Assembly (NCBI RefSeq): GCF_038051945.1 | Contig: NZ_CP150302.1 | Coordinates: 2,790,001 to 2,854,000, forward strand | Reading direction: 5' to 3' | DNA: 64,000 nt | DNA from: Paenibacillus sp. FSL H3-0469 | GTDB taxonomy: Bacteria; Bacillota; Bacilli; Paenibacillales; Paenibacillaceae | Shown: positions 16,794-26,483 of the stretch, piece after piece | Layout of the letters: each line of letters begins with the position of its first letter | Position numbering within the stretch: the first letter of the stretch is position 1 | Position numbers and translations under genes: made by a program | The notes under the pieces: generated by a model | What the model was told of the DNA's origin: nothing | The model's input: the letters and a program-made list of their open reading frames with translations, nothing else | Database searches by the model: none

Positions 16794-19520
16794 TTATCCT
16801 CTCAGCTCTGCAATACGGGCCAGCACTTTCTCGCGTCTGTCGGAATAATCCGCCTGCTTCGCCCGTTCCTCTTCGATGACTTTCGCCGGAGCTTTGGCTA
16901 CAAAGCCCTGATTACTGAGCTTCTTCTCCACACGCTCCACTTCGCTGTTCAGGGTCTGGACTTCTTTCTCCAGACGGATAATCTCCTGATCGATATCGAT
17001 CAGACCGGACAGCGGGAGAAGCAGCTCCGCTCCGGTAACCACGGCGGACATCATTTTATCCGGCGTCTGCGGCGCAAGGCCTGCTTCGAACGAAGAGGTG
17101 TTGCAGAAGCGCCCGATGTAATTGTCGTTACGGGAAATAATGTCCAGGGTGTCCTGGCTGCCGGCCTTGATAATCAGCTCGACCTTCTTGCTCATTGGCG
17201 CATTCACTTCCGCACGGATACCGCGAACAGCCCGGATGATATCCATCAGCAGGTTCATCTCTGATACCGCCTGCGGATTCTCAAGCGCCGCATCGTACTT
17301 CGGCCATTCAGCCAGCGTAATCGATTCTCCTTCATGCGGCAGATGCTGCCAGATCTCCTCGGTAATGAACGGCATGAACGGGTGAATCAGGCGCAGTGTG
17401 CGGTCCAGCACGTAAGCCAGAACAGACTGGGTCTTGGCCTTGGCGGCTGCGTCCGCTCCGTACAGCGAAAGCTTGGCGAATTCGATATACCAGTCGCACA
17501 GATCATCCCAGATGAAGTTGTAGAGCAGGCGTCCGGTCTCGCCGAACTCGTACGAGTCAATTAGACGCGTAATATCACGGGAAGTTTCGTTCAGGCGGTG
17601 CAAAATCCAGCGGTCTGCTGTGCCAAGCTCACCTGTAATGTCAATATCTTCAAAGGCTACGCCTTCCAGATTCATCAGCGCGAACCGGGAGGCATTCCAG
17701 ATCTTGTTGGCAAAATTGCGCGCCTGCTCTACCTTTTCCATACGGAACCGCAGATCCTGGCCCGCTGTACTGCCGGTAGTAATCATATAACGCATGGCGT
17801 CAGCGCCGTACTGCTCGATAACATCCAGCGGATCGATGCCGTTGCCCAGAGACTTGGACATCTTGCGTCCTTCGGCATCGCGTACGAGTCCGTGCATCAG
17901 TACATCGGAGAACGGCTTCTGGCCTGTGAATTCCATGGCTGAGAAAATCATCCGCGCTACCCAGAAGTAAATGATATCGTACCCGGTAACCAGTACGTTG
18001 TTCGGATAGTAACGCTGATAGTCACTGCTCTCCCCGTCAGGCCAGCCTAATGTAGCGAACGGCCAGAGGTTGGAGCTGAACCAGGTATCCAGAACATCCT
18101 CATCCTGCTTCAGGTCGGACAGCCCGCTGATGCGGCGTGCTTCTTCTTCGTCGTGCGCAACAACAAGCTCCCCGGTAGATTCGGAGTACCAGGCCGGAAT
18201 CCGGTGACCCCACCACAATTGGCGGGAGATACACCAGTCGCGGACATTCTCGATCCAGTTCAGGTACGTCTTCTCGAAGCGGTCCGGCACGAAGTGGACC
18301 CCGTCACCGTCCTTCTGTGCAGCGATGGCCGCTTCTGCCAGCGGCTGCATTTTGACGAACCACTGGGTGGACAGATAAGGCTCTACAACAGCCCCCGAAC
18401 GCTCACTGTGCCCAACCTGGTGTACATGATCCTCAATGGAGATCAGCACGCCTTGCTCCTTCAGGTCGGCTACGATGGCCTTACGGCAGTCGCTGCGGTC
18501 CATTCCCTGGTAAGCGCCTGCTTCCTCATTCATCACTCCGCCTTCGTCCATTACATTGATCTGCGGAAGGTTATGGCGGACTCCCATCTCGAAGTCATTC
18601 GGATCATGCGCCGGTGTAATCTTAACCGCACCGCTGCCGAACTCCTTATCTACGTATTCATCAGCAATAACCGGAATCTCTCTGCCTATAATCGGCAGGA
18701 CCAGTGTTCTGCCAATCAGATGCTTGTAACGGTCATCCTCCGGGTGTACCGCTACCGCTGTATCGCCCAGCATCGTCTCGGGCCGCGTGGTAGCCACCGT
18801 AATATGGCCGCTGCCATCCTTAAGCGGATAACGCAGATGGTACAGATGCCCGTTCACTTCCTTGTATTCAACCTCGATATCCGACAGGGCTGTACGGGCA
18901 GCCGGGTCCCAGTTAATAATCCGCTTGCCGCGATAGATCAGGCCCTTCTGGTACAGCTCCACAAATACCTTGCTTACCGCCTTCTTCATTCCATCATCAA
19001 AGGTAAAGCGTTCGCGGGAGTAATCGAGGGACAGGCCCACCTTGGCCCACTGGTCATGAATGGTCTTGGCATACTGGTCTTTCCAGTCCCATACCTGCTC
19101 CAGGAACTTCTCGCGCCCCAGATCATGGCGGGAGATCCCCTGCTGGCGCAGCTTCTGCTCTACCTTGGTCTGTGTAGCAATCCCTGCATGGTCCGTACCG
19201 GGCAGCCACAGGGTATCATATCCCTGCATCCGCTTGGTGCGGATCAGCACATCCTGAAGCGTAAAATCCAGCGCGTGTCCGATATGCAGCATTCCGGTTA
19301 CATTCGGCGGCGGAATCACGATGCTGTACGGCTCCGCATCCGGCCGCTTGCCGGCTTCGAAGAAGCCCTTCTCCATCCAGTACGCATACCATTTCTTCTC
19401 TGCCGCTCCCGGATCATATGTAGTCGGCATATCGCTCTGCTTGTGATTAGCTGAAGCGGTAGCTTCTGCCGCTTCCTGCCCGTTCGGCAGCTCTGCTGCT
19501 GCATTGTTGTTATCAGCCAT
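16794..19520 (-). CDS. valS: Valyl-tRNA synthetase
   Basis: Class I aminoacyl-tRNA synthetase charging tRNA-Val. The HIGH motif is at 79-82 ([12 protein letters not shown]), KMSKS is at 553-557, the CP1 editing domain lies between ([21 protein letters not shown]), and a C-terminal coiled coil (residues about 840-905, [19 protein letters not shown]) is typical of ValS. There are 908 aa, with a slightly longer, low-complexity N-terminus. Expression is controlled by the T-box leader immediately upstream. Confidence 0.98.
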   Translation of the reverse strand: MADNNNAAAELPNGQEAAEATASANHKQSDMPTTYDPGAAEKKWYAYWMEKGFFEAGKRPDAEPYSIVIPPPNVTGMLHIGHALDFTLQDVLIRTKRMQGYDTLWLPGTDHAGIATQTKVEQKLRQQGISRHDLGREKFLEQVWDWKDQYAKTIHDQWAKVGLSLDYSRERFTFDDGMKKAVSKVFVELYQKGLIYRGKRIINWDPAARTALSDIEVEYKEVNGHLYHLRYPLKDGSGHITVATTRPETMLGDTAVAVHPEDDRYKHLIGRTLVLPIIGREIPVIADEYVDKEFGSGAVKITPAHDPNDFEMGVRHNLPQINVMDEGGVMNEEAGAYQGMDRSDCRKAIVADLKEQGVLISIEDHVHQVGHSERSGAVVEPYLSTQWFVKMQPLAEAAIAAQKDGDGVHFVPDRFEKTYLNWIENVRDWCISRQLWWGHRIPAWYSESTGELVVAHDEEEARRISGLSDLKQDEDVLDTWFSSNLWPFATLGWPDGESSDYQRYYPNNVLVTGYDIIYFWVARMIFSAMEFTGQKPFSDVLMHGLVRDAEGRKMSKSLGNGIDPLDVIEQYGADAMRYMITTGSTAGQDLRFRMEKVEQARNFANKIWNASRFALMNLEGVAFEDIDITGELGTADRWILHRLNETSRDITRLIDSYEFGETGRLLYNFIWDDLCDWYIEFAKLSLYGADAAAKAKTQSVLAYVLDRTLRLIHPFMPFITEEIWQHLPHEGESITLAEWPKYDAALENPQAVSEMNLLMDIIRAVRGIRAEVNAPMSKKVELIIKAGSQDTLDIISRNDNYIGRFCNTSSFEAGLAPQTPDKMMSAVVTGAELLLPLSGLIDIDQEIIRLEKEVQTLNSEVERVEKKLSNQGFVAKAPAKVIEEERAKQADYSDRREKVLARIAELRG

Positions 19521-19569
19521 TGTGAACCCTCCACTGTTAAATGTATTGAGTAGCTAGCGGTTTCTGAGA

Positions 19570-19890
19570 ATACAAAAAGGCCCTTCGTCTCAAAGGACGA
19601 AAGGCCATTCTTTCGCGGTACCACCTTTGTTTCGCGCCAATAAAAAATAAACCACTGCCTTAAGTTCCCTAACAGGTTCCTAAAGCTCAGCGCGACACTC
19701 ATGCAGGGTAACGGCTGCAACCGGCCGCATCCTAACCGGTCTTCATGATGAAGACAAGCTCAGAAGGGCAACTCCGGGGCGACTTCGGGGGCTGCGTCCT
19801 GCGGGAATTCACACCAATAATAATCCCGCTCTCTGAAGGGCTGACCGCCTACTCTTCCCGTTCCCAGTCTTTATGCTAGTTATTACTTAG
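19570..19890 (-). ncRNA. T-box riboswitch leader of valS (tRNA-Val specific)
   Basis: The minus strand carries the T-box signature AAAGGTGGTACCGCG (rc of 19614-19628). It is followed by a terminator stem GGCC(T)TTCGTC...GACGAAGGGCC and a U-run (19572-19606). An AGAGAG motif and a stem I-like region are seen further upstream, around 19800-19845. The sequence GAAGUCGCC, the usual place of the specifier codon, contains GUC (19781-19783), a valine codon. Uncharged tRNA-Val would stabilise the antiterminator and allow valS transcription. A weak sigma-A-like pair (TTGAAC, 16 bases, TAAAGA) lies at 19868-19895. Confidence 0.92.
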
Positions 19891-19966
19891 TTCAATAATA
19901 CATTCAGTGTTATCCCTAGTCAACCAGCATATACACAAAGGGCGCGCAGCAGACGAACCTTGGCGC

Positions 19967-20629
19967 TTACTCCCCGCTCCAGATCACTTGAACCACGTTG
20001 AAGCCCTGGCGGCTGCCCGTTCCGGGAGCCCCGTCCACGGTAACAGCAAACGTGCTACCTGCATCAATAATCTGGAAGGCGGCTGCAGAGACCTCCTCCG
20101 ATTTGGAGGTGGCTCCTTTTTGCGCGAAATAGTCCTTATACGTATTGCCCAGCGTCTCCAGCCCCTGCTTCGTGGTATAGCTGAAGGTCGCGGACGGCTT
20201 GCCGGTCGCCGAGCCTTCGATCAGATCAAAGATCTTCGCGTCCGCCGGAAGCGGGAAGTCCGCCGGCAGGCTCTTCGGCCGCTTCACAGAATCCGCTGGT
20301 GTTCCTGCGGACGAGCCGCCGGAGGAGACAGCCGGAGCAGCCCCATTACCGATGATGACCCGGCTGGTTGCAGCATCGTAAGTAACAGCGGTGTTCAGCG
20401 CTTCGCCTATGGAGCGTACAGGCAGATAAGTGATGCCGTTGTAGGTAATCGGGGCGAGGGTTTTGCCGTTGCCGTCTTTGGGCGTGTACGCCTGGCCATT
20501 CACGACGATCCCGATTTTGTTGTTCAGGAGCGCCTTGATCTCCTGCAGATTGCTGGCGGCATAGACACCGGCCGAGACTGTGAGCGTCAAGCTTAGTGCG
20601 GCCGCAGTGGCTGCCACTTTTCTCTTCAT
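19967..20629 (-). CDS. Secreted copper-amine-oxidase N-domain (stalk) protein
   Basis: 220 residues: a signal peptide (MKRKVAATAAALSLTLTVSAGVYA), a Cu_amine_oxidN1-type domain (about residues 40-95: IVVNGQAYTPKDGNGKTLAPITYNG, then LPVRSIGEALN), a low-complexity Ser/Gly linker, and a C-terminal domain of unknown function. In Paenibacillus such stalk domains are common in extracellular proteins and do not imply amine oxidase activity. The frame is open to 20776, but the first 49 codons cover the spoVID terminator. The ATG at 20629 gives a clean signal peptide with GGAAGG 12 bases upstream. Confidence 0.75.
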   Translation of the reverse strand: MKRKVAATAAALSLTLTVSAGVYAASNLQEIKALLNNKIGIVVNGQAYTPKDGNGKTLAPITYNGITYLPVRSIGEALNTAVTYDAATSRVIIGNGAAPAVSSGGSSAGTPADSVKRPKSLPADFPLPADAKIFDLIEGSATGKPSATFSYTTKQGLETLGNTYKDYFAQKGATSKSEEVSAAAFQIIDAGSTFAVTVDGAPGTGSRQGFNVVQVIWSGE

Positions 20630-20760
20630 GTGAATGATCATCCTTCCAGAAGTAGTGTACCAGCGCATAGCTGCCTGAATGTGTAATGTATGTAGGCCGG
20701 TAGTGACTATTACCCCCGGCTGAACGGTTTGTAAACCAGAAGCGGAAATCATATACAGAA

Positions 20761-20800
20761 ACAGGAACAGCCCCATCCGTAAGGCAAGGGCTGTTCCTGT
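20761..20800 (-). terminator. Terminator after spoVID
   Basis: 13-base perfect stem ACAGGAACAGCCC / GGGCTGTTCCTGT with a loop of about 14 bases; on the minus strand it is followed by TTTCTGT. It lies 30 bases after the spoVID stop. Confidence 0.75.
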
Positions 20801-20830
20801 TAAGCCTGAATTCTCCGCGCATCATCAATC

Positions 20831-22084
20831 TCAAGGGATGTATAATACCTGTCCCTCTTCTACAACCTGACCGGACAGCCGGTTATACATGGTCAGCTCC
20901 CGGGTGCTTAGCTGGTATTTCTCGGCTATGGTGTCCAGCGTCTCTTCCCGCTGTACAATGCAGAGCCTTACCTTGCGGAACAGCTCCGTTCCGCCCATGC
21001 CGCCGATGAACCGGCTCTTCCACGCTGTGTCATTGCCGGCCTCAGGAACAGCCTCCGCTACAGAGTCTAAATTGCCCGATAGCAGTTCTTCCTGCTCTCT
21101 GTTGGCGCGGCTTGCGCTGAGCAGCGAGGAGAAGGTGAGCGGCTCCCGCTCGGCGGCTCCAGGTTCTTTTTTGCTGCCAAGGGCAACCTTGAGATCCTGC
21201 TTCTCCTCAGGGGGAGCCAGAGATTCCGCAGACAGGAAGACTTCATTGTCTATGGCCTGGATCTCCTCTGCCGCCTCCCCTTCTTCGTTCCCGGCAAATA
21301 GCGCAGCAGCGTCACTGGCAGCGGAGGTTAACACCGGCTCAGGCTGCGCGGCGGCTTGAAGCTTCGCATTACCCCAATGATCCACTGTGTTCAAGGCGGC
21401 GCTGCCTGCCGAAGAAGCCGTATCCAGGCTATGGGTCCTTGCTCTGGGTTCCTTGTCCTTCAGGGGTGGGGAGAGATAGGCGGCGGGCTGGGTGTACGTA
21501 GTTTCTTCCGCATACAGAGGTTGGACTACAGCCTCAGCCGGATTAGCAGAGTTCTGATCTTCTTCAGAGCCCTCGGCCGCCCCCTCGCCATAGGTCCAGA
21601 GCGAATTCTCATACAGGGTATCATTCTCCGGACTGCGGAATTTCTCCTCAGACGTATTGCTGTCTCCTGCCTCCGGCGAATACGCTACTGTGTATTCCTC
21701 CTGCTGCCAGGCCGGCTGTGCATCTGCACTTCCGATTCCCCGCAGCGAGAGCACTCCGGTAATGTTGACGGTTCGCATCGTCAGCAGATCAATATCGAAA
21801 TTCTCGATCTCCACCCCTATGTCATCAAGTGAGCTGACCCGGGTCAGCGGAACAGTGATTTCAACGGGAATTGCATGCTCCAGACGCTGTGTAAGGTCAT
21901 CCTCCCCCCGGTAGAGTCCGGTGAGCAGCAGTTGTCCGTGCAGTTCAGCCCGGTCCTCCCGCTGGATGACCTGGATGTCGGGAACCAGCTCGACTTCCTC
22001 CAGCTCTGCTATTCCCGGAAGCTCTTCCGAAAGGTGAATGCGTTCATAAATATCAAACCGCAAGCCATGGGACTGGTCAAACAC
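20831..22084 (-). CDS. spoVID: Stage VI sporulation protein D (LysM-containing)
   Basis: Spore coat morphogenetic protein needed for coat encasement. The N-terminal domain (FDQSHGLRFDIYERIHLSEELPGIAELEEVELVPDIQV) and its repeated beta-rich segments resemble SpoVID. The middle (about residues 150-340) is acidic and low-complexity, and a LysM domain closes the C-terminus (LCIVQREETLDTIAEKYQLSTRELTMYNRL). Two starts are possible: ATG at 22108 or GTG at 22084. The GTG has an excellent AAGGAGG 9 bases upstream and fits the family N-terminus, so it is given here. No ysxE/cotS-like kinase gene is adjacent, unlike in Bacillus. Confidence 0.85.
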   Translation of the reverse strand: MFDQSHGLRFDIYERIHLSEELPGIAELEEVELVPDIQVIQREDRAELHGQLLLTGLYRGEDDLTQRLEHAIPVEITVPLTRVSSLDDIGVEIENFDIDLLTMRTVNITGVLSLRGIGSADAQPAWQQEEYTVAYSPEAGDSNTSEEKFRSPENDTLYENSLWTYGEGAAEGSEEDQNSANPAEAVVQPLYAEETTYTQPAAYLSPPLKDKEPRARTHSLDTASSAGSAALNTVDHWGNAKLQAAAQPEPVLTSAASDAAALFAGNEEGEAAEEIQAIDNEVFLSAESLAPPEEKQDLKVALGSKKEPGAAEREPLTFSSLLSASRANREQEELLSGNLDSVAEAVPEAGNDTAWKSRFIGGMGGTELFRKVRLCIVQREETLDTIAEKYQLSTRELTMYNRLSGQVVEEGQVLYIP

Positions 22085-22222
22085 GGGAAATGTCCTCCTT
22101 CTTGGCATAATCTATCCCTGAGACAAGCCCAGAGTATAAGCCCAAAATGTTACTCCCCTCATGTATATGCTTCAATCAGGCAGGCATGACAACTTTGCCG
22201 CTTCAATTGCGGACAGCGCCTA

Positions 22223-23641
22223 TTACAGGGGAGGAAGAGCCGTACGTGCATCAGGAATAGAGTAGTGCTGTGGAAGCTTCACACGCAGCGTTACGGCAAG
22301 CGGATTCCCTGGACTACACTCGTTAAGCACATCCGCCGGATGAAAAGCTGCCGGCAGCGCACCCGCGCCCGGTTCTTCCTCAAACCGGAGGTGGTCCGGA
22401 ATTCCCGGACGGCCCGCCCGCAGTCTGACTGCTCTCTGGTATACATTCAGCGTACCCGCAGCCATAACATCCAGCGAACGGGTCTGCTCTGCCCACTGTT
22501 TAGCCTGGAGGCCGGTGCGTCTTCTCAGCTCCTCATCCCCCAGCAGCTGCTCGATTTGCAGGGCAAGCTTCGCGGCATCTCCGGGAGGAACAATCCAGCC
22601 CGTCTCTCCCTGCCGGACCATCTCCGGCATGCCTGCGGTTCCGGCGACAATCGGCGCGATCCCGGCAAGCTGCGCTTCCGTAACCGAGAAGGGCTGCGTG
22701 TCCTGGAGAGAGGGCTGAACATAGATGTCGGCAGCCCGGAGTGCAGCCGGAATATTGTTCAGCTTCCCGGTGAAATGGACCTTCCCTGCGATACCCAGCA
22801 GGCGGGTCTGCTCCATGAGCTCCTCCAGGAGGCTGCCGATTCCGGCCACCGCACAGATCCAGTGCTGACAGCGCTGCTGCAGAATGCCCAGCGCCTCTAT
22901 CAGCACATGGACGCCTTTGATATATTCAAGACGTCCGGCATACATGATCACAGGGATTCCCGCTGCAAATTGAAGCGGCGGTGTCTCTGCGGCCCTGGCT
23001 GCGTATTGATGCAGGTCCAGCCCGTACGGCAAGGTATGGATACGGTCTTGGCTGACCCCCAGGCTCTGCGTAAGCTGTCCGATCCACTCCGAAGAGACCA
23101 GAATCTGGTCGGCCGCCTGGGCCCCCAGCCTCTCAAGCCTGCGGAAATATCTCCAGATCGGCCGCTGCTCATAGGCCTCCCGGGTCAGTCCCGGCTCAAG
23201 TCCCTTGTACTCATAGTAGGTCTCCTTGGTCAATGCCCCATGCACACTTGCGACCAGCGGAACAGGACGGCGCATGATCCGCCGCAGTGCATAGGAGGCG
23301 ATAGGGTCCTGGGCATGAATGACATCGTATTCCTCCAGGCCCAGCACAGCGGCGCCGCCCTCGAACACGTAACGCCCCAGCTCAAAGCTGAAGATGCCGT
23401 GCTCCAGATGCAGCGAGGGGAAGCGGCCGATATCCAGCTGGGGCAGCAGCAGCGAGTAGAACGCTTTTTTATCAAAAGACTCTGTCCGGTTCAGCAAATA
23501 CAATGTATTGTTCTCCACATGGCTGCCCATCAGTGTAACGGAATGGCCCTGCTCGCCCAGCTTGTCAGCCAGCTGCTTCATATATGTCCAAATTCCGCCC
23601 ATATTGGTGAGGCCCCAGTAGGTGACTAGCAATATCTTCAT
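22223..23641 (-). CDS. Glycosyltransferase family 4 protein
   Basis: 472-residue GT-B glycosyltransferase. It has the N-terminal acceptor domain MKILLVTYWGLTNMGGIWTYMKQLADKLGEQGH, a PYGLDLHQY link, and the C-terminal donor domain with MYAGRLEYIKGVHVLIEAL and the E-x7-E region QPFSVTEAQLAGIAPIVAGTAGMPEM. The C-terminus carries about 70 extra residues past the GT domain, of unknown role. The start follows GGGGAGAGG. It lies next to spoVID and upstream of a divergent diguanylate cyclase gene. A link to spore surface glycosylation is only a guess from position. Confidence 0.88.
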   Translation of the reverse strand: MKILLVTYWGLTNMGGIWTYMKQLADKLGEQGHSVTLMGSHVENNTLYLLNRTESFDKKAFYSLLLPQLDIGRFPSLHLEHGIFSFELGRYVFEGGAAVLGLEEYDVIHAQDPIASYALRRIMRRPVPLVASVHGALTKETYYEYKGLEPGLTREAYEQRPIWRYFRRLERLGAQAADQILVSSEWIGQLTQSLGVSQDRIHTLPYGLDLHQYAARAAETPPLQFAAGIPVIMYAGRLEYIKGVHVLIEALGILQQRCQHWICAVAGIGSLLEELMEQTRLLGIAGKVHFTGKLNNIPAALRAADIYVQPSLQDTQPFSVTEAQLAGIAPIVAGTAGMPEMVRQGETGWIVPPGDAAKLALQIEQLLGDEELRRRTGLQAKQWAEQTRSLDVMAAGTLNVYQRAVRLRAGRPGIPDHLRFEEEPGAGALPAAFHPADVLNECSPGNPLAVTLRVKLPQHYSIPDARTALPPL

Positions 23642-23777
23642 GCATTCCTCTCCCCGGCTATAGATTTATTTAGACACAGGTGCAGTCTGCTCCACCTTAA
23701 ATCAGAATAGTATATGTAGGCTGCGGGCAGGCGGAAAGGGATATATGGTCATTCCCTGCAAATTTCAAAAATATCTT

Positions 23778-23807
23778 TTAATCAAGAATCATCTTTTCGG
23801 GTATAAT
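23778..23807 (+). promoter_or_regulatory. Candidate sigma-A promoter for the plus-strand GGDEF gene
   Basis: A consensus TATAAT at 23802-23807 with a weak TTAATC -35 at 23778-23783, spacing 18. The start codon follows 30 bases later, preceded by AAAGGAAA. Confidence 0.45.
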
Positions 23808-23837
23808 CGGTATAAATCCTGAAAGGAAATTTCCGAC

Positions 23838-25079
23838 ATGTCAAAAGCGAGGGTATTTGACCTTTTCCTATTCGTCGCAGCCCTGGCTATAGCCTTCATT
23901 CCCGCGCATGCTGTAGTCCTGGACGCTACCTATATAAAAGCATTACTGCTATACACTATCTTCTCAAGCATCTATTTCCAATTGCGGATTGTGACCCGGA
24001 GCGGGAACTCTACAATCGATTATGCGATCAGCTATACCTCCTCCTTCGGGATTTTTGCCGGTCCGCTCGGCACGCTCCTGTTCGAGACAGTATACCGGTT
24101 CATCGTATATTTCTATAAAAAGAAAACAAAGACCGCCGATCCCGGAGAGTTCCTGGATACCTTCTACAATATCGGTTCGTTTACACTGGGCGGCTCTGCT
24201 GCGTACTATCTGTATACGGCGCTCTCTCCTCTGGCGGACAAGCTTCCGCTCGGATACTGGCTGCTGTTCCTGCTCGTTGTCTGCGTCACCACCCTGCTGT
24301 CCTCCACCTTCCTGGTGCTGACCTTCGCCCTGTCGGGAGATATCAAGACACGCAGTGAAGCACGGAACCTGTTATTTCGAAGCCGGAATCTGCTGGACTT
24401 CAGCAAGGTGGCCCTGAGTAACGCTCTGCTGCTGCGGCTGCTGCAAATGGAGAAGTGGGAGATGCTGATCACCCTGTTCGTGCTCAATTATGTGGTCAGT
24501 ATCTCGTTCTATTCCAAATCGCAGAGTGCCCAGCACAAGTATGAACGCGACAAATTCGAGCAGATGGCCTACCGCGACTTCCTCACCGGAACCTATAACC
24601 GGGCGCATATGGACAAGATGATGAAGGAGCTCAACCAGAGCGGCGAGTACATCGGAATTGTAGTGGCGGACATCGACCGGTTCAAAAAGATCAACGACAC
24701 TTACAACCACGCCGTCGGCGACCGGGTCATTGTTCATTTTGCGCAGACGCTGCAGAAGCATCTGCAGGAGGGGGACATCCTATTCCGCAGCGGCGGGGAA
24801 GAGTTCACGCTGCTGCTGAGGGACAAGACCTTCGAGGAGTGCAGGACACAGATTCAGGAGATTCTGGACAGCCTTCACGATCACAGCGTAAGTGCGGAAT
24901 TCGAGGAGCAGATGATCCGCGTGCCGTATTCGGCATCCTTCGGGCTCTTTTACTATAAGGCGGACCCGGACCAGAAGACTTCTATGGAAAAAGGGTACGT
25001 CTACGCCGACCAGCTCCTGCTGGAGTCCAAGAAGCTTGGCCGCAACCGTCTCTCTTACCGGAACGATGTGCAGCCATAA
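23838..25079 (+). CDS. Membrane-bound diguanylate cyclase (GGDEF)
   Basis: 413 residues: about six membrane segments in residues 5-225, then a short linker and a GGDEF domain with GGEEF at 319-323, DIDRFKKINDTYNHAVGDRV before it, and the closing LESKKLGRNRLSYR. The active-site motif is intact; the I-site RxxD is not visible (QEGD), so feedback inhibition is probably weak. The membrane part differs from that of the two cyclases at 11.4-13.8 kb. It is the only plus-strand gene in this region and is transcribed divergently from the GT4 gene. Confidence 0.88.
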   Translation: MSKARVFDLFLFVAALAIAFIPAHAVVLDATYIKALLLYTIFSSIYFQLRIVTRSGNSTIDYAISYTSSFGIFAGPLGTLLFETVYRFIVYFYKKKTKTADPGEFLDTFYNIGSFTLGGSAAYYLYTALSPLADKLPLGYWLLFLLVVCVTTLLSSTFLVLTFALSGDIKTRSEARNLLFRSRNLLDFSKVALSNALLLRLLQMEKWEMLITLFVLNYVVSISFYSKSQSAQHKYERDKFEQMAYRDFLTGTYNRAHMDKMMKELNQSGEYIGIVVADIDRFKKINDTYNHAVGDRVIVHFAQTLQKHLQEGDILFRSGGEEFTLLLRDKTFEECRTQIQEILDSLHDHSVSAEFEEQMIRVPYSASFGLFYYKADPDQKTSMEKGYVYADQLLLESKKLGRNRLSYRNDVQP

Positions 25080-25132
25080 GCACATGTTCCCGCGCAGGGG
25101 GACGGCCTGTCAGGGCCGGGCAGACCCAGTCG

Positions 25133-25313
25133 AATGTATGCTGTTTTTCGCATACATTTGGACCGGGCGCCTGCGCGTCAGCACAATGTATGCTGTTTTT
25201 GGCATACATTCGGGCCGGGCGCCTGCGCGGCAGCACAATGTATGCTGTTTTTGGCATACATTCGGGCCGGACGCCTGCGCAGCAGCACAATGTATGCTGT
25301 TTTTGGCATACAT
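25133..25313. repeat. Tandem array, 52-bp period, four hairpin cores (TGTATGC type)
   Basis: Cores AATGTATGCTGTTTTTxGCATACATT start at 25133, 25185, 25237 and 25289, exactly 52 bases apart. Each core is an inverted repeat (TGTATGC/GCATACA) around a T5 loop (A5 on the other strand). Spacers are GC-rich and conserved (GGGCCGGGCGCCTGCGC). Open frames across the array are by-products of the repeat. Confidence 0.9.
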
Positions 25314-25363
25314 CCCAGCTTCCCGACGGAGCAGAAACGGCTCCTCATACTAATATCCCCAAT

Positions 25364-25411
25364 AACAACAAGAGCCGCCCTCCGGCAACCGGAAGAGCGG
25401 CTCTTGTTGTT
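25364..25411. terminator. Bidirectional terminator between the GGDEF and zinc peptidase genes
   Basis: Fifteen-base perfect stem AACAACAAGAGCCGC / GCGGCTCTTGTTGTT, between the convergent GGDEF (plus) and metallopeptidase (minus) genes. Confidence 0.8.
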
Positions 25412-25428
25412 CCTGATGCAGGCGGCGG

Positions 25429-26289
25429 CTACAGTTCAGCAGCCTTGAAAGTATCTCCGCCGGCAATCGTGCCGGAGTTGAAGCCCTTATAGAACCAGCG
25501 CTTGCGCTGTTCGGACGTTCCGTGCGTGAAGCTGTCCGGCACCACATAGCCCTGCGCCCGCTTCTGGATCGTATCATCCCCGACTGCGCTTGCCGCAGTC
25601 AGTGCCTCCTCGAGGTCCCCTTCCTCCAGCAGATTCTGGCCCTGGACATGATGCGCCCAGACCCCAGCATAATAATCGGCCTGCAGCTCGAAGCGGACCT
25701 GCACCTTGTTGAATTCGGCCTCGCTGAGGCGCTGGCGTTCTGCATTCAGCTGCTCGGAAGCGCCCAGCAGCGTCTGCACATGATGTCCCACCTCATGAGC
25801 AATCACATACGCCATGGCGAAGTCACCCGGCGCCTTGAACTGCTGCTGCAGCTCATCATAGAAGCTGAGATCGATATACAGCTTGGCGTCTCCCGGACAA
25901 TAAAACGGGCCTACGGCTGAGCTTGCGGTTCCGCAGGCAGAGTTCACACTACCGCTGTAGAGCACAAGCGTCGGGTCCTGGTAAGTCATCCCCTGCTTTT
26001 TGAAGATATCGGACCAGACATCCTCGGTATCGGCCAGCACCACAGATACGAACTCGGATAGCTCCTTCTCCTGGGCACTCTGTTCATAAGGGACACTTGA
26101 GTTCGTACCCGAACCGGTTGAGGTCAGATTCCCCATAATATCGCCGATATTCCCGCCGCTCAGCAGCGTAACAATCACTATAATCACGATCCCGCTAATT
26201 CCGCCGCCGATCAGCTTGCCCCCGCCGCCCCCGCCGCGGCCTCTGCGGTCTTCCACATTAGAACTGCCTCTTCTGCCCTGCCATTTCAT
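25429..26289 (-). CDS. Neutral zinc metallopeptidase (YpfJ-like), membrane anchored
   Basis: 286 residues: a glycine/arginine-rich N-terminus with one membrane segment (about residues 28-47), then the zinc protease domain with YCPGDAKLYIDLSFYDEL and HEVGHH (residues 165-170, HExxH zinc motif). Downstream are ELQADYYAGVWAHH (third ligand region) and GTSEQRKRWFYKGF. These match the putative neutral zinc metallopeptidase family, whose substrates are unknown. The active domain should face outside. The start follows GGGGGGAAGG. Confidence 0.9.
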   Translation of the reverse strand: MKWQGRRGSSNVEDRRGRGGGGGGKLIGGGISGIVIIVIVTLLSGGNIGDIMGNLTSTGSGTNSSVPYEQSAQEKELSEFVSVVLADTEDVWSDIFKKQGMTYQDPTLVLYSGSVNSACGTASSAVGPFYCPGDAKLYIDLSFYDELQQQFKAPGDFAMAYVIAHEVGHHVQTLLGASEQLNAERQRLSEAEFNKVQVRFELQADYYAGVWAHHVQGQNLLEEGDLEEALTAASAVGDDTIQKRAQGYVVPDSFTHGTSEQRKRWFYKGFNSGTIAGGDTFKAAEL

Positions 26290-26421
26290 GGCCTTCCCCC
26301 CAGTTATGAATACTCACGAATACTGATGTCTTTGTACTTATTACTGTTATACCCATAATTGCAGGGGTGCCACTCTCTTGAACAGCGGAGCCGGTCTGGT
26401 GACAAATGGAAACCGCATAGC

Positions 26422-26456
26422 AAAACCCCTCCACAGCCGCAGCCATGAAGGGGTTA
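26422..26456 (-). terminator. Terminator after the FMN-binding-like gene
   Basis: Minus-strand stem AACCCCTTCATGG/...GAGGGGTT followed by TTTG, 27 bases beyond the stop at 26484. Confidence 0.6.
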
Positions 26457-26483
26457 ACATCGGTTAAATGATGGAACAGTTGT

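Noticed and set aside
18153-19454. 433-codon plus-strand open frame
   Set aside because: Antisense shadow of valS.
22265-23629. 454-codon plus-strand open frame
   Set aside because: Antisense shadow of the GT4 glycosyltransferase gene, whose motifs are clear.
25110-25313. Open frames encoding repeats like MYAKNSIHC on both strands
   Set aside because: By-products of the hairpin array. The same peptide pattern appears on either strand, which is not expected of a real protein.
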